This document shows, in pieces, positions 45,577 through 60,929 of a stretch of 64,000 bases of DNA. Source of the DNA: Frateuria terrea (GTDB lineage: Bacteria > Pseudomonadota > Gammaproteobacteria > Xanthomonadales > Rhodanobacteraceae); assembly GCF_900115705.1 (NCBI RefSeq), contig NZ_FOXL01000005.1, positions 104,454 through 168,453 of the forward strand, written 5' to 3'. The number at the start of each line of letters is the position of its first letter. The stretch's first letter is position 1. The notes under the pieces were generated by a model. The model saw only the letters and a program-made list of their open reading frames with translations, had not been told where the DNA came from and searched no databases. The translations under genes were made by a program, and so were the position numbers.

Positions 45577-48438
45577 TCAGAACCAGCGGCGCGTCTCGCC
45601 CTGCCCCGCCACGTTTTCGATACAGCGACCGCACAGCTCCGGATGTTCCGGATGGCTGCCGACGTCAGGACGGCGGTGCCAGCAACGCACGCACTTGGCC
45701 GCGTCGCTCACGGTGGCCGAAACCCAGGCTTCGCCATCGGCCAGTTCCACCTTGGCTGCCTCGTCAGGACGCGGCGCAAGCGGTGCCAGCGCGGCATCGG
45801 ACGTGATGAAGAAGAAACGCAGCTCTTCCTGCGCCGGTGCATAGCGCTCGACCAAGGCCGGGCCTGCGTGGATCGCCAGGCTCGCCTCCAGCGATGCACC
45901 GATCCGGCCGTCCTTGCGCATGCCCTCCAGCACGCGCGCGCCCGCTTCGCGGATGGCCAGCAGGTCGGCCCACCAGCGGCGCTGCTCGGGCGACCCCTGC
46001 GTCGCGGCCAGGCCCTCATACCAGGTTTCGAACAGCACGCTCTGGCCGCGCGCGCCGGGCAGCTGTTGCCAGATTTCTTCGGCCGTGAACGCCAGCACCG
46101 GCGCCAGCCAGCGGACCAGTGCCTCGGCGATGCGGAACATCGCGCTCTGCGCGCTGCGCCGGCCGTGGCTGTCGGTCGGCATGGTGTAAAGGCGGTCCTT
46201 GGTGATGTCCAGGTACAGCGCGCCCATCTCGTTGGTGCAGAAGTTCTGTACGCGCGAGACCACGTCCGGGTAGTCGTAGCGCTCGTAGGCCGCCACCATC
46301 GCCTGCTGCACGTCGAACGCCTGCTGCACCGCCCACTGGTCCAGCGGCAGGGTTTCCTCGACCGGCAGAAGGTGCTTGGCCGGGTCGAAGCCATCCAGAT
46401 TGCCGAGCAGGAAACGCGCGGTATTGCGGATGCGTCGATAGCTGTCCGATACCCGCTTGAGGATCTCGTCGGAGACGGTCATCTCGTTGCGGTAATCGGC
46501 CGAAGCCACCCACAGGCGCAGCACGTCGGCGCCGAGCGTGTCCATCACCTTCTGCGGCGCCACCACATTGCCCAGCGACTTGGACATCTTGCGGCCGGAA
46601 GCGTCGACGGTAAAGCCGTGCGTGAGCACTTCGTCGTAGGGTGCGCGGCCGTTGATCGCCGAGGAGGTCAACAGCGAGGACTGGAACCAGCCGCGATGCT
46701 GGTCCGAGCCTTCCAGGTACATCACCTTGTACTGCGCGGCATCGCCCTGCTGCAGTTCCGGCCGCTGGCCGATCACGCAGAAGTGGGTGACACCCGAATC
46801 GAACCAGACGTCGAGGATGTCGGTGACTTTCTCGTAGTCCCCGGCCTGCTCGCCCAGCAGCTCGGCCGCATCGAGCTCATACCAGGCGTCGACCCCTCCC
46901 TGCTCGACCTTCTTCGCCACCTGCTCCAGCAGCGCGACGGAATCCGGATGCGGTTCGTGCGTGGCCTTGTGCACGAACAGCGCGATCGGCACGCCCCAGG
47001 TGCGCTGTCGGCTGATGCACCAGTCCGGACGACCCGCGACCATGCCGGCGATGCGCTCCTCGCCCCAGGTCGGCACCCAACGCACGTCCTTGATGGCTTT
47101 GAGCGCGGTCGCGCGCAGGTCCGACTGCTCCATGCCGATGAACCACTGCGGCGTGGCGCGGAAGATCACCGGCGTCTTGTGGCGCCAGCAGTTCGGGTAG
47201 CTGTGCTCGATCTTGGCGTAGGCCAGCAGCACGCCGCGACTGCGCAGCAGCTCGACGATCGCTTCGTTGGCCTTCCAGATGTGCATGCCGGCCAGCGCGA
47301 GGCCGTCGGCGGGGGGCACGTCCTCGCGGTAGGCCCCGCGCGGGCCGACGTAGTTGAGCGTGCCCAGGCCGTTGTCGCGGCCGACGATGAAGTCCTCCAT
47401 GCCGTGGTCGGGCGCGGTGTGCACGGCGCCGGTGCCGTCCTCGGCAGAAACGTGCTCGCCGAGCAGGATGGGAACCTCTCGCGGATAGAACGGGTGCCGC
47501 AGCTTGAGGCGGTCGAGGTCCGCGCCCGTGGCGTGGCCGAGCACGCGCGCGGCTTCCACGCCATAACGCTTGAGCGCAGGCTCGACCAGCGCGCTGGCGA
47601 CCACCAGCAGCAGGCGCTGGCCATCGCGTGCAGGTCCCTCGACCAGCGCGTATTCCAGCTCTGCACCCAGCGCCACCGCCTGGCTGGAAGGCAGCGTCCA
47701 GGGCGTGGTGGTCCAGATCGGCACGGCGACGATGGCGTCGCCGGGATCGACATCGAACTTGCCGGCCAACGCCTTGGGATCGACCGCATCGTAGGCCACG
47801 TCCACCGCCGGCGATTGCTTGTCGCCGTACTCGATCTCCGCTTCGGCCAACGCCGAACCGCAGTCGAAACACCAGTAAACCGGCTTGGCGCCGCGCACTA
47901 CGTGGCCATTGGCGACGATGCGCGCGAGGGCACGCAGCATGTCGGCCTCGTAGCGGAAATCCATGGTCTTGTAGGGATGGGCCCAGTCGCCCAGCACGCC
48001 CAGCCGCTTGAAGTCGGCACGCTGCGCGTCGACCTGTTCCTGCGCGTACTCGCGGCACTTCTGGCGGAACGCGCGCGCATCGAGCTTCTCGCCCGGCTTG
48101 CCGTGCTTTTTCTCCACCGCGATCTCGATCGGCAAGCCGTGGCAGTCCCAGCCCGGCACGTAGGGCGAGCGATAGCCGGCCAGCAGCTTGGACTTGACCA
48201 CCATGTCCTTGAGGATCTTGTTGACCGCGTGGCCGATGTGGATCGCGCCGTTGGCGTACGGCGGGCCGTCATGCAGCACGAACACCCTGTCGCGCCCGGC
48301 CGCATGCTGCTGGATCTGGGCATAGCGGCCGACCTTCTCCCACTCGGCCAACCAGTGCGGCTCGCGCTTGGGCAGGTCGCCGCGCATCGGAAAATCCGTC
48401 TGCGGCAGGTTGATCGTGCTTTTGTAGTCGTGCGTCAT
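45577..48438 (-). CDS. ileS: Isoleucyl-tRNA synthetase
   Basis: 953 residues, full length. Class I signatures HIGHAVNK near residue 73 and KMSKS in [10 protein letters not shown], the CP1 editing region between them, and a C-terminal zinc site [12 protein letters not shown]...CGRC. It charges tRNA-Ile. Upstream 160 bases to ribF contain no gene. No sign of damage. Confidence 0.98.
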   Translation of the reverse strand: MTHDYKSTINLPQTDFPMRGDLPKREPHWLAEWEKVGRYAQIQQHAAGRDRVFVLHDGPPYANGAIHIGHAVNKILKDMVVKSKLLAGYRSPYVPGWDCHGLPIEIAVEKKHGKPGEKLDARAFRQKCREYAQEQVDAQRADFKRLGVLGDWAHPYKTMDFRYEADMLRALARIVANGHVVRGAKPVYWCFDCGSALAEAEIEYGDKQSPAVDVAYDAVDPKALAGKFDVDPGDAIVAVPIWTTTPWTLPSSQAVALGAELEYALVEGPARDGQRLLLVVASALVEPALKRYGVEAARVLGHATGADLDRLKLRHPFYPREVPILLGEHVSAEDGTGAVHTAPDHGMEDFIVGRDNGLGTLNYVGPRGAYREDVPPADGLALAGMHIWKANEAIVELLRSRGVLLAYAKIEHSYPNCWRHKTPVIFRATPQWFIGMEQSDLRATALKAIKDVRWVPTWGEERIAGMVAGRPDWCISRQRTWGVPIALFVHKATHEPHPDSVALLEQVAKKVEQGGVDAWYELDAAELLGEQAGDYEKVTDILDVWFDSGVTHFCVIGQRPELQQGDAAQYKVMYLEGSDQHRGWFQSSLLTSSAINGRAPYDEVLTHGFTVDASGRKMSKSLGNVVAPQKVMDTLGADVLRLWVASADYRNEMTVSDEILKRVSDSYRRIRNTARFLLGNLDGFDPAKHLLPVEETLPLDQWAVQQAFDVQQAMVAAYERYDYPDVVSRVQNFCTNEMGALYLDITKDRLYTMPTDSHGRRSAQSAMFRIAEALVRWLAPVLAFTAEEIWQQLPGARGQSVLFETWYEGLAATQGSPEQRRWWADLLAIREAGARVLEGMRKDGRIGASLEASLAIHAGPALVERYAPAQEELRFFFITSDAALAPLAPRPDEAAKVELADGEAWVSATVSDAAKCVRCWHRRPDVGSHPEHPELCGRCIENVAGQGETRRWF

Positions 48439-48599
48439 GGGGCTGTCCGTGGGGCGACGCCGGAAGGCGCGAAACGCGCTGGCGAACCGCTAAAACTAGT
48501 GGAAATTGTTGCGTTGCGGTAGGGGACGATCCGTGCATGGGCGCCCGCGGACGTCAGCAGAGACGGCGGCGTGCCCAGCGCGCTCCTGCTGGAGACCGC

Positions 48600-49553
48600 T
48601 CAGGCTTCCGCAAGCCGCGGATTCATGCCCAGCAACTCCCGCGCCTGCCTGGCGTCCTCGTGCATCTGCACGGTCAACGCCTCCAGGCCGTCGAACTTCC
48701 GCTCGTCGCGCAGCTTGGCGACGAACTCCACCGCCATGCGCCGGCCGTAAAGGTCACCCTCGAAGTCGAACAGGAAGACCTCCAGCACCGGTTGCTCGAC
48801 CTGGTTGACCGTCGGCCGCAGACCCAGCGATGCCACACCCGGCCAGGCGCACGGCGCCTCGCCCAGGCCCACGCGCACCGCGAAGATGCCGTGCACCGGG
48901 CTGACCCGCCCGCGCAGGTGGATGTTGGCCGTGGGAAAGCCCAGCGTGCGGCCAAGCTGGTTGCCGCGCTCGACCCGTCCCTCGATCACGAACGGCCGGC
49001 CGAGCAACAGCGCGGCACCGGCGAATTCGCCCGCCGACAGCAATGCGCGCACGCGGGTCGCCGACACGCGTGCGCCGTCGAGCAGCACCGGCGGCATCAC
49101 CCGCGTGACGAAGCCGAGCTGCGCACCCATGCGTTGCAGCAGTGCGACGTCACCGGCGCGCTTGTGGCCGAAGCGAAAGTCCTCGCCGACCCAGACCTCC
49201 CGCGCCGCCAGCCGCTCGACCAGCACCCGGCGCACGAACTCCTCTGCCGACATCGCAGTCAGCGAGGCGCCGAATCGCAACAGCAGCGCCTGCGCCATCC
49301 CGGCGGCCGCGAAACCCCTGAGCTTCTCGCGCACGCTGGAAAGCCGGGAGATCGGCTCGGGCGAGAAATAGGCCCGCGGAAGGGGCTCGAAGCTGACCAC
49401 CGCCGGCAAAGCATCCAGCGCCTGGGCGCGAATGCGCACTTCGCCCAGCAGGGCCTGGTGCCCGCGATGCAGGCCGTCGAAGGCGCCGATGGCCACCACG
49501 CTGCCACCGGGGGCCAGGCAGGGGCCCGCAAGGTCCCGGGAAAGTCTCGTCAT
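48600..49553 (-). CDS. ribF: Bifunctional riboflavin kinase / FAD synthetase
   Basis: 317 residues. N-terminal nucleotidyltransferase motif GAFDGLHRGHQALL and VGEDFRFGHKRAG; C-terminal riboflavin kinase with LGRTLGFPTANI and VFLFDFEGDLYG. It converts riboflavin to FMN and FAD. The murJ-ribF-ileS order is typical of the group. Confidence 0.96.
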   Translation of the reverse strand: MTRLSRDLAGPCLAPGGSVVAIGAFDGLHRGHQALLGEVRIRAQALDALPAVVSFEPLPRAYFSPEPISRLSSVREKLRGFAAAGMAQALLLRFGASLTAMSAEEFVRRVLVERLAAREVWVGEDFRFGHKRAGDVALLQRMGAQLGFVTRVMPPVLLDGARVSATRVRALLSAGEFAGAALLLGRPFVIEGRVERGNQLGRTLGFPTANIHLRGRVSPVHGIFAVRVGLGEAPCAWPGVASLGLRPTVNQVEQPVLEVFLFDFEGDLYGRRMAVEFVAKLRDERKFDGLEALTVQMHEDARQARELLGMNPRLAEA

Positions 49554-49617
49554 CCGGGCAGTATACGAGAGCCGTGCAGAGGTCCCGTATGCGCCCGGTT
49601 CCCTCTTTTGCCAAGCG

Positions 49618-51225
49618 TCAGGCCCCGCGCAGCTCGCCCAGGCGGAAGCCCATGGCGAAGAGCGCCGCCACGTAGGTCAGCCCCCCTGCCCCGACCAGCA
49701 CCGCCAGGTGCCAGACACGGGTAGCTACCGGCACGACCATCCAGTGCGGCCACAGCCAGCGCCCGGCCAGCAGCACCGCCACCATCGCCGCGCAGGCGAT
49801 GCCCAGGCGCAGCCAGTGGCGCAGCCAGCCCGGCCGCGGATCATAGACACCCGCGCGCCTGAGCCAGTACCAGAGCTGCGCGAATTGCAGGTAGTTGGAC
49901 AACACGCTGGCGACCGCCAGTCCCACGTGCAGCCCCGGCACGCTGGCGATGCCCTGCAGCCAGCCCGCCTGGCGTTGCACCGGCGTGGTCCACAAGACAT
50001 ACAGCAGCCAAACGATCAGCACGTTGAAGACCATGTTGGAGATCAGCGATACCACCGCCGCACGCACGGGCGTACGCGTGTCCTGCCGTGCGTAGAACGC
50101 AGGCAGCAGCACTTTCACCAGCGCGTACGACGGCACGCCGCAGCTGAGCGCCATGGTGGACAGCGTCGTCATGCGCGTGTCGAACATCGTGTACTGGCCG
50201 TTCTGGAAAAACGTGCTCACCAGCGGTTCGGCCAGCAGCAGCAACGCCAGCATCGCCGGCACCGCGATCAGCAGCGTCGTGCGCACGCCCCAGTCCAGCG
50301 CCCGGGAGAAACCCGCCCGGTCGGTGCCCACATGGTGGCGCGAGAGCGCCGGCAGGATCACCGTGCCCAGTGCCACGCCGAACACGCCCAGCGGCAGTTC
50401 CAGGAACCGGGTGGACTGGTACATCCAGGTCTGCGAGCCGGTCACCAGCAGGGTGATCAGCACGGTATCGAGCAACAGGTTGATCTGCCCCACCGAGGCG
50501 CCGAACAGGGTCGGCACCATCAGTTTCATGATTCGCCGCACGCCCGGCTGGTGCCAGCCCCAGCGAGGGAGCGCCAGCAGGTCCAGCTCGCGCACCGCCG
50601 GCAGCAGGAAGAGCAGTTGCAGCACGCCGGCCACCAGTACCGCCCAGCCCAGCGACATGATCGGCACCGCCAGGCGTGGCGCCACCCAGAGAGCCCCGAT
50701 GATCATGCACACGTTGAGGATCACCGGCGCCATCGCCGGCAGGCCGAAGCGGTGGAAGCTGTTCAGCGCGCCGCCGGCCAGCGCGGTCAGCGAAACGAAA
50801 AGCAGGAACGGGAAGGTCAACCGGAGCAGGTCGACGATCAATGCGAACTTGTGCGGCTCGGCCACCGCACCGGGCGCGAACACCAGCGCCAGTTGCGGCG
50901 AGAACAGCACGCCCAGCGCCACCACCACCAGCAGCACGCCGCCCAGCGTGCCGGCCACGCGCGCGGTCAGCTCCTTGAGCTCGGCGTGACTGCGGGTCTC
51001 CTTCACCTCGGTGAACACCGGCACGAAGGCGGTGGAAAACGAACCCTCGGCGAACAGCCGTCGCATGAAATTGGGAATGCGAAAGGCGATCACGAAGGCG
51101 TCGGTCGCAGCCGAAGCGCCGAACACGTGGCTCATCGCCACGTCGCGGGCCAGCCCCAGCACGCGCGAAACCATCGTCATGCTGCTGAACGAAAGCAGCC
51201 CGCGTAACATGCTCGGGGTTTTCAT
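49618..51225 (-). CDS. murJ: Lipid II flippase
   Basis: 535 residues from ATG at 51225, with about 14 membrane segments. The MurJ/MviN signature MVSRVLGLARDVAMSHVFGASAATDAFVIAFRIPN is complete, including the essential arginines and the RLFAEGSFSTAFVPVF region. It moves lipid II across the inner membrane for peptidoglycan synthesis. It diverges from rpsT over 230 bases that contain the rpsT promoter. Confidence 0.96.
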   Translation of the reverse strand: MKTPSMLRGLLSFSSMTMVSRVLGLARDVAMSHVFGASAATDAFVIAFRIPNFMRRLFAEGSFSTAFVPVFTEVKETRSHAELKELTARVAGTLGGVLLVVVALGVLFSPQLALVFAPGAVAEPHKFALIVDLLRLTFPFLLFVSLTALAGGALNSFHRFGLPAMAPVILNVCMIIGALWVAPRLAVPIMSLGWAVLVAGVLQLLFLLPAVRELDLLALPRWGWHQPGVRRIMKLMVPTLFGASVGQINLLLDTVLITLLVTGSQTWMYQSTRFLELPLGVFGVALGTVILPALSRHHVGTDRAGFSRALDWGVRTTLLIAVPAMLALLLLAEPLVSTFFQNGQYTMFDTRMTTLSTMALSCGVPSYALVKVLLPAFYARQDTRTPVRAAVVSLISNMVFNVLIVWLLYVLWTTPVQRQAGWLQGIASVPGLHVGLAVASVLSNYLQFAQLWYWLRRAGVYDPRPGWLRHWLRLGIACAAMVAVLLAGRWLWPHWMVVPVATRVWHLAVLVGAGGLTYVAALFAMGFRLGELRGA

Positions 51226-51384
51226 GCGTGGCGCGGAAACCGGTACGTGGCAAAGCTGGTAGTTTGACAGCCCACCGGGGCGCGCAGGTAGCTTCTGCGT
51301 GGCGACAAGGTGGCTTGAGGGAAGCCAGCCGGTCCACCCTCGCGGCAACATCGCCCCGGGATCTGCCAAATCCCGGGTAACCGG

Positions 51385-51413
51385 TTGACCGGCCAGCCCA
51401 TTGCCCGCATAAT
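51385..51413 (+). promoter_or_regulatory. Promoter of rpsT
   Basis: -35 TTGACC (51385-51390), 17-base spacer, -10 CATAAT (51408-51413), leaving a leader of about 36 bases before the TTG start. Confidence 0.72.
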
Positions 51414-51455
51414 TGCCCGTCTTTTTCCAACCCAAGCCTTCCCTGGAGTTCTACC

Positions 51456-51719
51456 TTGGCCAACATCAAGTCCGCGAAGAAGCGCGCGCGCCAGTCCGAG
51501 CAGCGCCGCCTGCGCAACGTCAGCGCCCGTTCCATGGTGCGCACCGCCCTGAAGAAGGTCGTCAAGGCCATCGAGGCGAAGGACAAGGCCGCCGCCGTGG
51601 AAGCCTTCGCCGCCGCCCAGCCGGTCATGGACCGCTACGCCGCGCGTGGCCTGATCCACAAGAACAAGGCCGCTCGCCACAAGAGCCGCCTCAACGCGAA
51701 GATCCACGAGCTGGCGTAA
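51456..51719 (+). CDS. rpsT: 30S ribosomal protein S20
   Basis: 87 residues starting [20 protein letters not shown], the S20 family. The start codon is TTG, with GGAG seven bases upstream; rpsT of Escherichia coli also uses this rare start, which takes part in autoregulation. It binds 16S rRNA in the small subunit. Confidence 0.97.
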   Translation: MANIKSAKKRARQSEQRRLRNVSARSMVRTALKKVVKAIEAKDKAAAVEAFAAAQPVMDRYAARGLIHKNKAARHKSRLNAKIHELA

Positions 51720-51746
51720 GCCGGCCTCGTCATCAAGGGTTGGTGA

Positions 51747-51774
51747 GAAGGCCGGCGCAAGCCGGCCTTTTCGT
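51747..51774 (+). terminator. Terminator of rpsT
   Basis: AAGGCCGGC-GCAA-GCCGGCCTT followed by TTCG. It lies between rpsT and the convergent asparaginase-family gene and may serve both. Confidence 0.82.
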
Positions 51775-51820
51775 ATGCGTGGCAGAAAGGCATGCAGCAC
51801 CCGGCTGCCTCCTTCCATGG

Positions 51821-52861
51821 TCAAGAGAAACTGGTGGTGTACACGCTGGGTGAGGCGAACAGGCCATCGCGCTTCTTCGCGTCACAAACCGCGTAGGTAA
51901 AGCCGCGCTGGATCGCATGCGCACCCACGGCGCCGTCACGGCGCAGCGCGATGAAGCCGACCTGGATTTCCTTCGCCCCGTCCGGGCGCTTCTTCACGAT
52001 ACGGCGCACGGCCTCCTCGCAGGCTTCCTGTGGACTGCGCCCCTGCCTCATCAGCTCGACCACCAGGAAGCTGCCGGCATTGCGGATCACCTCCTCGCCC
52101 ACGCCGGTGGAGGTGGCGCCACCCACTTCGCCGTCCACGTAGAGACCTGCGCCGATGATCGGGCTGTCGCCGACGCGGCCGTGCATCTTCCACGCCATGC
52201 CGCTGGTGGTGCAGGCGCCGGCCAGGTGACCATGCGCATCGACGGCAAGCATGCCGATGGTGTCGTGGTTGTCGCGCCCGCCTGGCAGGCCACGGTGGTA
52301 GTCGAGGTTCTCGCTGTTGACCACAGGCTTGTACCTGGCCGTCTTCAGCCAGTCGCGCCAGGCCTTTTCCGCTTCCGGCGTCAGCAGGTTCTCCTCGTCG
52401 AAACCCTGCTCGCGGGCGAACTGAAGCGCGCCGTCGCCGACCAGCAGCACGTGCGGCGTGGCCTCCATCACCCGCCGCGCCACGCGTATCGGATGGGCGA
52501 TGTGCTCCAGGCAGGCGACCGCGCCGCAGCGACCGTCGAAATCCATGATGCTGGCGTCCAGGGTGACGTGGCCGTCGCGATCGGGATAGCCGCCCTTGCC
52601 GACGCTGTGGTTGGACAGGTCCGACTCCGGCACCTGCGCACCCTGCTCCACTGCATCCAGTGCCTTGCCGCCACGCGCGAGCACGGCCCAGGCCGCCTGG
52701 TTGGCGGGTACGCCGAAATCCCAGGTGGAGATCACGCGGGCGCCATCGGTGCCAGGCAGCGCACCCTTCGATGGCGCTGCGGTGGCGAACCCCAAGCGTG
52801 GCGCGGCAAACGCACCGGCGGCCAGCATGGAGGTCTTCAGGAACTCGCGGCGGGAAGGCAT
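51821..52861 (-). CDS. Tat-exported N4-(beta-N-acetylglucosaminyl)-L-asparaginase family hydrolase
   Basis: 346 residues from ATG at 52861. A twin-arginine signal (SRREFLKTSMLAAGAFAAP) predicts folded export. The mature part is an Ntn-hydrolase of the isoaspartyl peptidase/asparaginase family: self-cleavage before Thr201 in NHDTIGMLAVD, then GRVGDSPIIGAGLYVD and STGVGEEVIR. It probably cleaves glycosylated asparagine or isoaspartyl peptides in the periplasm. It sits inside an otherwise ribosomal gene cluster. Confidence 0.93.
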   Translation of the reverse strand: MPSRREFLKTSMLAAGAFAAPRLGFATAAPSKGALPGTDGARVISTWDFGVPANQAAWAVLARGGKALDAVEQGAQVPESDLSNHSVGKGGYPDRDGHVTLDASIMDFDGRCGAVACLEHIAHPIRVARRVMEATPHVLLVGDGALQFAREQGFDEENLLTPEAEKAWRDWLKTARYKPVVNSENLDYHRGLPGGRDNHDTIGMLAVDAHGHLAGACTTSGMAWKMHGRVGDSPIIGAGLYVDGEVGGATSTGVGEEVIRNAGSFLVVELMRQGRSPQEACEEAVRRIVKKRPDGAKEIQVGFIALRRDGAVGAHAIQRGFTYAVCDAKKRDGLFASPSVYTTSFS

Positions 52862-53078
52862 GTGCGGGGATTCCTCGGGAAGAAGCTCCGCATGATGCGC
52901 GATTCGGGCTGAGCAGGCGAACTTGGCGGTTTTCCCGTCGGCTTCCCCCACCCGCCTGTCGGAATCTCCCGTGAATGGAGAAAGGCTAGCCGAGGACGGG
53001 CTACGGTACCCGGGTCCTTTCCCCGTTCACGGGGACGGTATCCCAGGGGCGGAGGCGGAGTCCTTGCGAGGAAGCCGC

Positions 53079-54561
<1,483 letters not shown>

Positions 54562-54585
54562 GACTTAAATCCTCCGGCTGGTGTT

Positions 54586-54900
54586 TCAGGCGTTGATGCC
54601 CGTGATCTCGACTTCGGTGAAATGCTGCCGGTGCCCCATCTGCTTCTTGTGGTGCTTGCGGCGGCGAAACTTGATGATGCGGATCTTGTCCGCACGGCCG
54701 TGGCGGCGCACGGTGGCCGAAACGGTGGCGCCGGCGATGGTCGGCACGCCGACGTTGACCGAATCGCCCGAGCCGACCAGCAACACCTGGTCGAAGCTCA
54801 CGTTGGCGCCTTCCTCGGCATCCAGCAGCTCCACGCGCAGCACGTCGCCCTGCTGGACGCGGTACTGCTTGCCGCCGGTCTTGATGACTGCATAACTCAT
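54586..54900 (-). CDS. rplU: 50S ribosomal protein L21
   Basis: 104 residues, [21 protein letters not shown] start and [16 protein letters not shown], the L21 signature. Binds 23S rRNA. First gene of the rplU-rpmA operon, with the promoter at 54969-54998. Confidence 0.98.
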   Translation of the reverse strand: MSYAVIKTGGKQYRVQQGDVLRVELLDAEEGANVSFDQVLLVGSGDSVNVGVPTIAGATVSATVRRHGRADKIRIIKFRRRKHHKKQMGHRQHFTEVEITGINA

Positions 54901-54968
54901 GGGATTGTCCCTTCTGTCGTTATTCTCTTGGGTTCCACCACGCGCGAACCGGCCGCGGTGAACGGCGG

Positions 54969-54998
54969 ATTATAACGAGCCCGTCAACGCCTGGTCAA
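54969..54998 (-). promoter_or_regulatory. Promoter of rplU-rpmA
   Basis: Minus strand -35 TTGACC (54998-54993), 18-base spacer, perfect -10 TATAAT (54974-54969). It lies just downstream of the preceding gene's stop. Confidence 0.82.
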
Positions 54999-55014
54999 TC
55001 TTTGAGCAGGCGGC

Positions 55015-55605
55015 TCAATGCCCGGCGGATGAGCTGCCGGCCGCAGGCGCGGCCAGCTTCGTGCCCGGCGCGGCGGCCGGCGCCGCCGGGCAGCGGCCCT
55101 GGGCGTCGATGCGGCCGCTCTTCTGCAGGTCGGCCAGCATCGCCTGGGCCCGCTGGCGGCCCCATTCCTGGCCCAGTTGCATGCCTTCGGCCATGGTCGC
55201 CGGCATTTCGGTGATCACCTTCCGGCCCAGCGGAGAGCGGTAGAACCTGAGCAGGCCCTGGATGTCGGCCGCGCTGAAGTGCCGCTGGTAGATCGGCACC
55301 ATGCGGTCGGTCAGCTCCCGCACGCCCTTGGCGTCGATGAAGTTCTGCCAGTAGCTTGCCGGCACGCAGGGAATCTGCTGCTGCATCATGGCCTCCATCT
55401 GCGTATTCATCTGGCCGAGCATGCGGTCGACGCCGGACGCCTCCATCAGCTGGCGCACCTGCTCGTCGCTGGGCTCCTTGGGGCTGGCCGGCTTGTGGGA
55501 GACCGCCTTGTGCTTGTGGCTGGCCGACTTGTGCGTGGCCGCCACGACGTTGCCGGCGCCTGCCGCCAGCAGCAGGCCCAGGCCCGCCCCGATCCACTTG
55601 CGCAT
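55015..55605 (-). CDS. Exported DUF2059 protein
   Basis: 196 residues from ATG at 55605. A signal peptide ([22 protein letters not shown]) is followed by a Lys/His/Pro-rich linker and the DUF2059 domain with [45 protein letters not shown]. Periplasmic, function unknown in this family. Confidence 0.85.
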   Translation of the reverse strand: MRKWIGAGLGLLLAAGAGNVVAATHKSASHKHKAVSHKPASPKEPSDEQVRQLMEASGVDRMLGQMNTQMEAMMQQQIPCVPASYWQNFIDAKGVRELTDRMVPIYQRHFSAADIQGLLRFYRSPLGRKVITEMPATMAEGMQLGQEWGRQRAQAMLADLQKSGRIDAQGRCPAAPAAAPGTKLAAPAAGSSSAGH

Positions 55606-55735
55606 TCCGTCTCCGCCGCTTTGCGGCCTGTTGCTGAAACTCGGGCATTTAGCCACAGCGCGACGGCCGGCGGAATCTCAATTCCTGATCCGGGCAGGTT
55701 GCTATAGTGGCCGGTCTCCCCCATATCCCTGCGCG

Positions 55736-58668
<2,933 letters not shown>

Positions 58669-58672
<4 letters not shown>

Positions 58673-59130
58673 GCCCGCGCAAATCCGCCAAGGCGGCCAA
58701 GGCCGAAGCCGCCGAGGCCGTCGCTCCTGCCGCGCCCACGCCGCTGTTCACTGCGACCCTGCCGGTGCGCTGGCGCGATCTGGACGCCTTCAACCACGTC
58801 AACAATTCCAATTACCTCACCTATCTGGAAGAGGCCCGGCTGCAATGGCTCAGCCACGTGCCGGGGCCGTGGTTCGACGACCACGCCATGCCGGTGATGG
58901 CCGCGGTTCTGCTGAACTACCGCCGCCCGATCGAGTGGCCGGCCCGGCTGCACGTGGAGCTGTTCTGCGAGCGGCTGGGTACCAGCTCGATGACGATCGC
59001 CCATCGCATCCTCGACGCCGAACAGCCGGACCGCCTGTACGGCGACGGCAATGTGGTGATGGTCTGGATGGACCCCGCCACCGGCAAACCGGTGCCGCTG
59101 CCCGAAGCGATCCGCGATGCTGTGGACTGA
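58669..59130 (+). CDS. Hot-dog fold acyl-CoA thioesterase (4HBT)
   Basis: 153 residues. [28 protein letters not shown] holds the catalytic Asp of the 4-hydroxybenzoyl-CoA thioesterase family. The 25-residue Ala/Lys-rich N-terminus is an extension. Translationally coupled to uvrA. Substrate unknown. The 250 bases after it show no gene. Confidence 0.9.
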
Positions 59131-59381
59131 CGTGGCGCGTACGCCGGGCGGGCGTCATTGGGATCGGTGGCCCTGCCAGGAGCCTTGAGGCAACGCCTCG
59201 ACATCGGTGCCACGCGCCTACGCTCAGCCGATAGTCGTTCGCCGAGGGGGCAGACTGGATGCCGGCGTCGACGTGGCCGGCGCGGATGGCCGCTTTCTCT
59301 GCGGGGAGGACCCGAACAATGGTCCGGTAACAGCGGAAGCCATGCCTCTATGATGGCCCCTCCCCTCGAAGGAGCCTGCCC

Positions 59382-60824
59382 ATGCCTCTGCCCCCTCGCC
59401 GTGCCCTCGCCTTCGCCTGCCTTGCCGCTTGCCTTGCGCCTGCCGTACAGGCTGCCGACGGCACCGAACTGACGCTCTACCGCAGCGACAGTCCCGCGCT
59501 TTACACCGCCGCCGGCGATGGCAGTGTCGGCGAGGGCCATGCGGTGGTGCGCGAGCAGCGCACGCTGCAGCTGAAGGCCGGCACACAGGACATCACCCTG
59601 GGCGACCTGCCGCTGTACCTGGACCCGGAGGCCATCGCGCTGGACTTCGCAAACGAGCAGGCCAGGGTCGTTTCGCAGCGCCTGCTGCTCGGCCAGGGCA
59701 ACGAGGCGGCGCTGGCCGGGCTGGTCGGCCAGGACATCACCGTACTCGGTAGCAATGGTGAAGCGCTGGCGCAAGGCACCCTGCTGCGCGCCGGCAGCGG
59801 CCTGCTGGTCAAGGGAGCGCTCGGCACCACGCTGGTGCGCGATTACGCCGCAGTGCGCTCGTCCAGTGGCGGCTTTCCCATCGGCGCCAGCCTGCGCCTG
59901 CGCGTGGATGCCGCCCGCGCCGGCGATGCCGCCGCCACGCTGAGCTATCCCACCGCCGGCCTGGGCTGGCGCGCCGCCTACGTGGCCACGCTGCAGCCGG
60001 GCGATGCCTGCCGCATGCAGTTCGAATCGCGCGCCAGCATCGCCAACCGCAGCGGGCGCGACTGGCACGACGCCACGCTCAAGCTGGTCGCGGGCGAGCC
60101 ACGCTTCGCCAAACCCACGGCGCCTCAGCCGATGATGATGGCACGTGGCTACGCCAAGGCGGAGGCCTCGGCCATGCCGCTGCAGTCCTCGCTCGGCGAC
60201 TACCGTCTGTACACCCTGCCGCGGCCGGTCGACCTGCCCGACGGCAGCGTCAGCCAGGTGCCGCTCTACGCAGACCGCACGCTGGCCTGCGAACGCACCG
60301 CGCTGTACGAGAACGGCAACGGCTGGAACCCATCCGAACCGATGATCTCGCCCGATTTCAATGTCGGCGGTAGCAACACCATCGAGAGCACGCTGCGCTT
60401 CACCGCCTTCGACAGCCTGCCCGCCGGCTTCCTGCGCGTGCTCGGCAGCGACAACGCCGGCACGCCGCAATTCCTCGGCGAGGGCCGCCTCGACGACACG
60501 CCCAAGGGCAGCGATGCCACCCTTACGCTCGGCACCGCCTTCGACCTGCGCGCCGAGCGCGAGCGCACCGCGTTCAAGCTGGACAAGGCCGCGCACGCCA
60601 TGGACGAGGCCTTCCGTATCACGCTCACCAACGCCGGCCCAGCGGCCCGCGTGGTGACCGTGCGCGAGCATCCCAGCCGCTGGCGCGAATGGACGCTGGC
60701 GTCCTCGTCGGTCAAGCCGAGCAAGCAGTCGCCGGACCTGCTGGAGTTCAAGGTGAACGTGCCGGCCGGTGGCAAGGCCACGCTGGACTACGCGGTGCAC
60801 TACCGGTGGAGCGCGGGCGAATAG
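59382..60824 (+). CDS. Exported DUF4139 domain protein
   Basis: 480 residues. A signal peptide (RRALAFACLAACLAPAVQA) precedes the domain; DUF4139 hallmarks include YPTAGLGWRAAYVATL, NRSGRDWHDATLKLVAGEP and the end NVPAGGKATLDYAVHYRW. Beta-rich, probably periplasmic; function unknown. Confidence 0.87.
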   Translation: MPLPPRRALAFACLAACLAPAVQAADGTELTLYRSDSPALYTAAGDGSVGEGHAVVREQRTLQLKAGTQDITLGDLPLYLDPEAIALDFANEQARVVSQRLLLGQGNEAALAGLVGQDITVLGSNGEALAQGTLLRAGSGLLVKGALGTTLVRDYAAVRSSSGGFPIGASLRLRVDAARAGDAAATLSYPTAGLGWRAAYVATLQPGDACRMQFESRASIANRSGRDWHDATLKLVAGEPRFAKPTAPQPMMMARGYAKAEASAMPLQSSLGDYRLYTLPRPVDLPDGSVSQVPLYADRTLACERTALYENGNGWNPSEPMISPDFNVGGSNTIESTLRFTAFDSLPAGFLRVLGSDNAGTPQFLGEGRLDDTPKGSDATLTLGTAFDLRAERERTAFKLDKAAHAMDEAFRITLTNAGPAARVVTVREHPSRWREWTLASSSVKPSKQSPDLLEFKVNVPAGGKATLDYAVHYRWSAGE

Positions 60825-60929
60825 CCCGCCACCTGGCTGTATCCGAACCAGTGCGCGACCGGCCACGACGCTGGTCGAGCACCGGTCACTCGCCCTCGGC
60901 ATTCCAACGACGAACCAAGGAATCGCGCC

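Noticed and set aside
43735-48522. 1595-codon open frame on the plus strand
   Set aside because: Antisense to ispH, lspA and ileS, which are unmistakable. The translated sequence has no domain.
48439-48599. Riboswitch or T-box leader before ileS
   Set aside because: No T-box sequence or specifier hairpin was recognised and the gap is short; T-boxes are not expected in this group.
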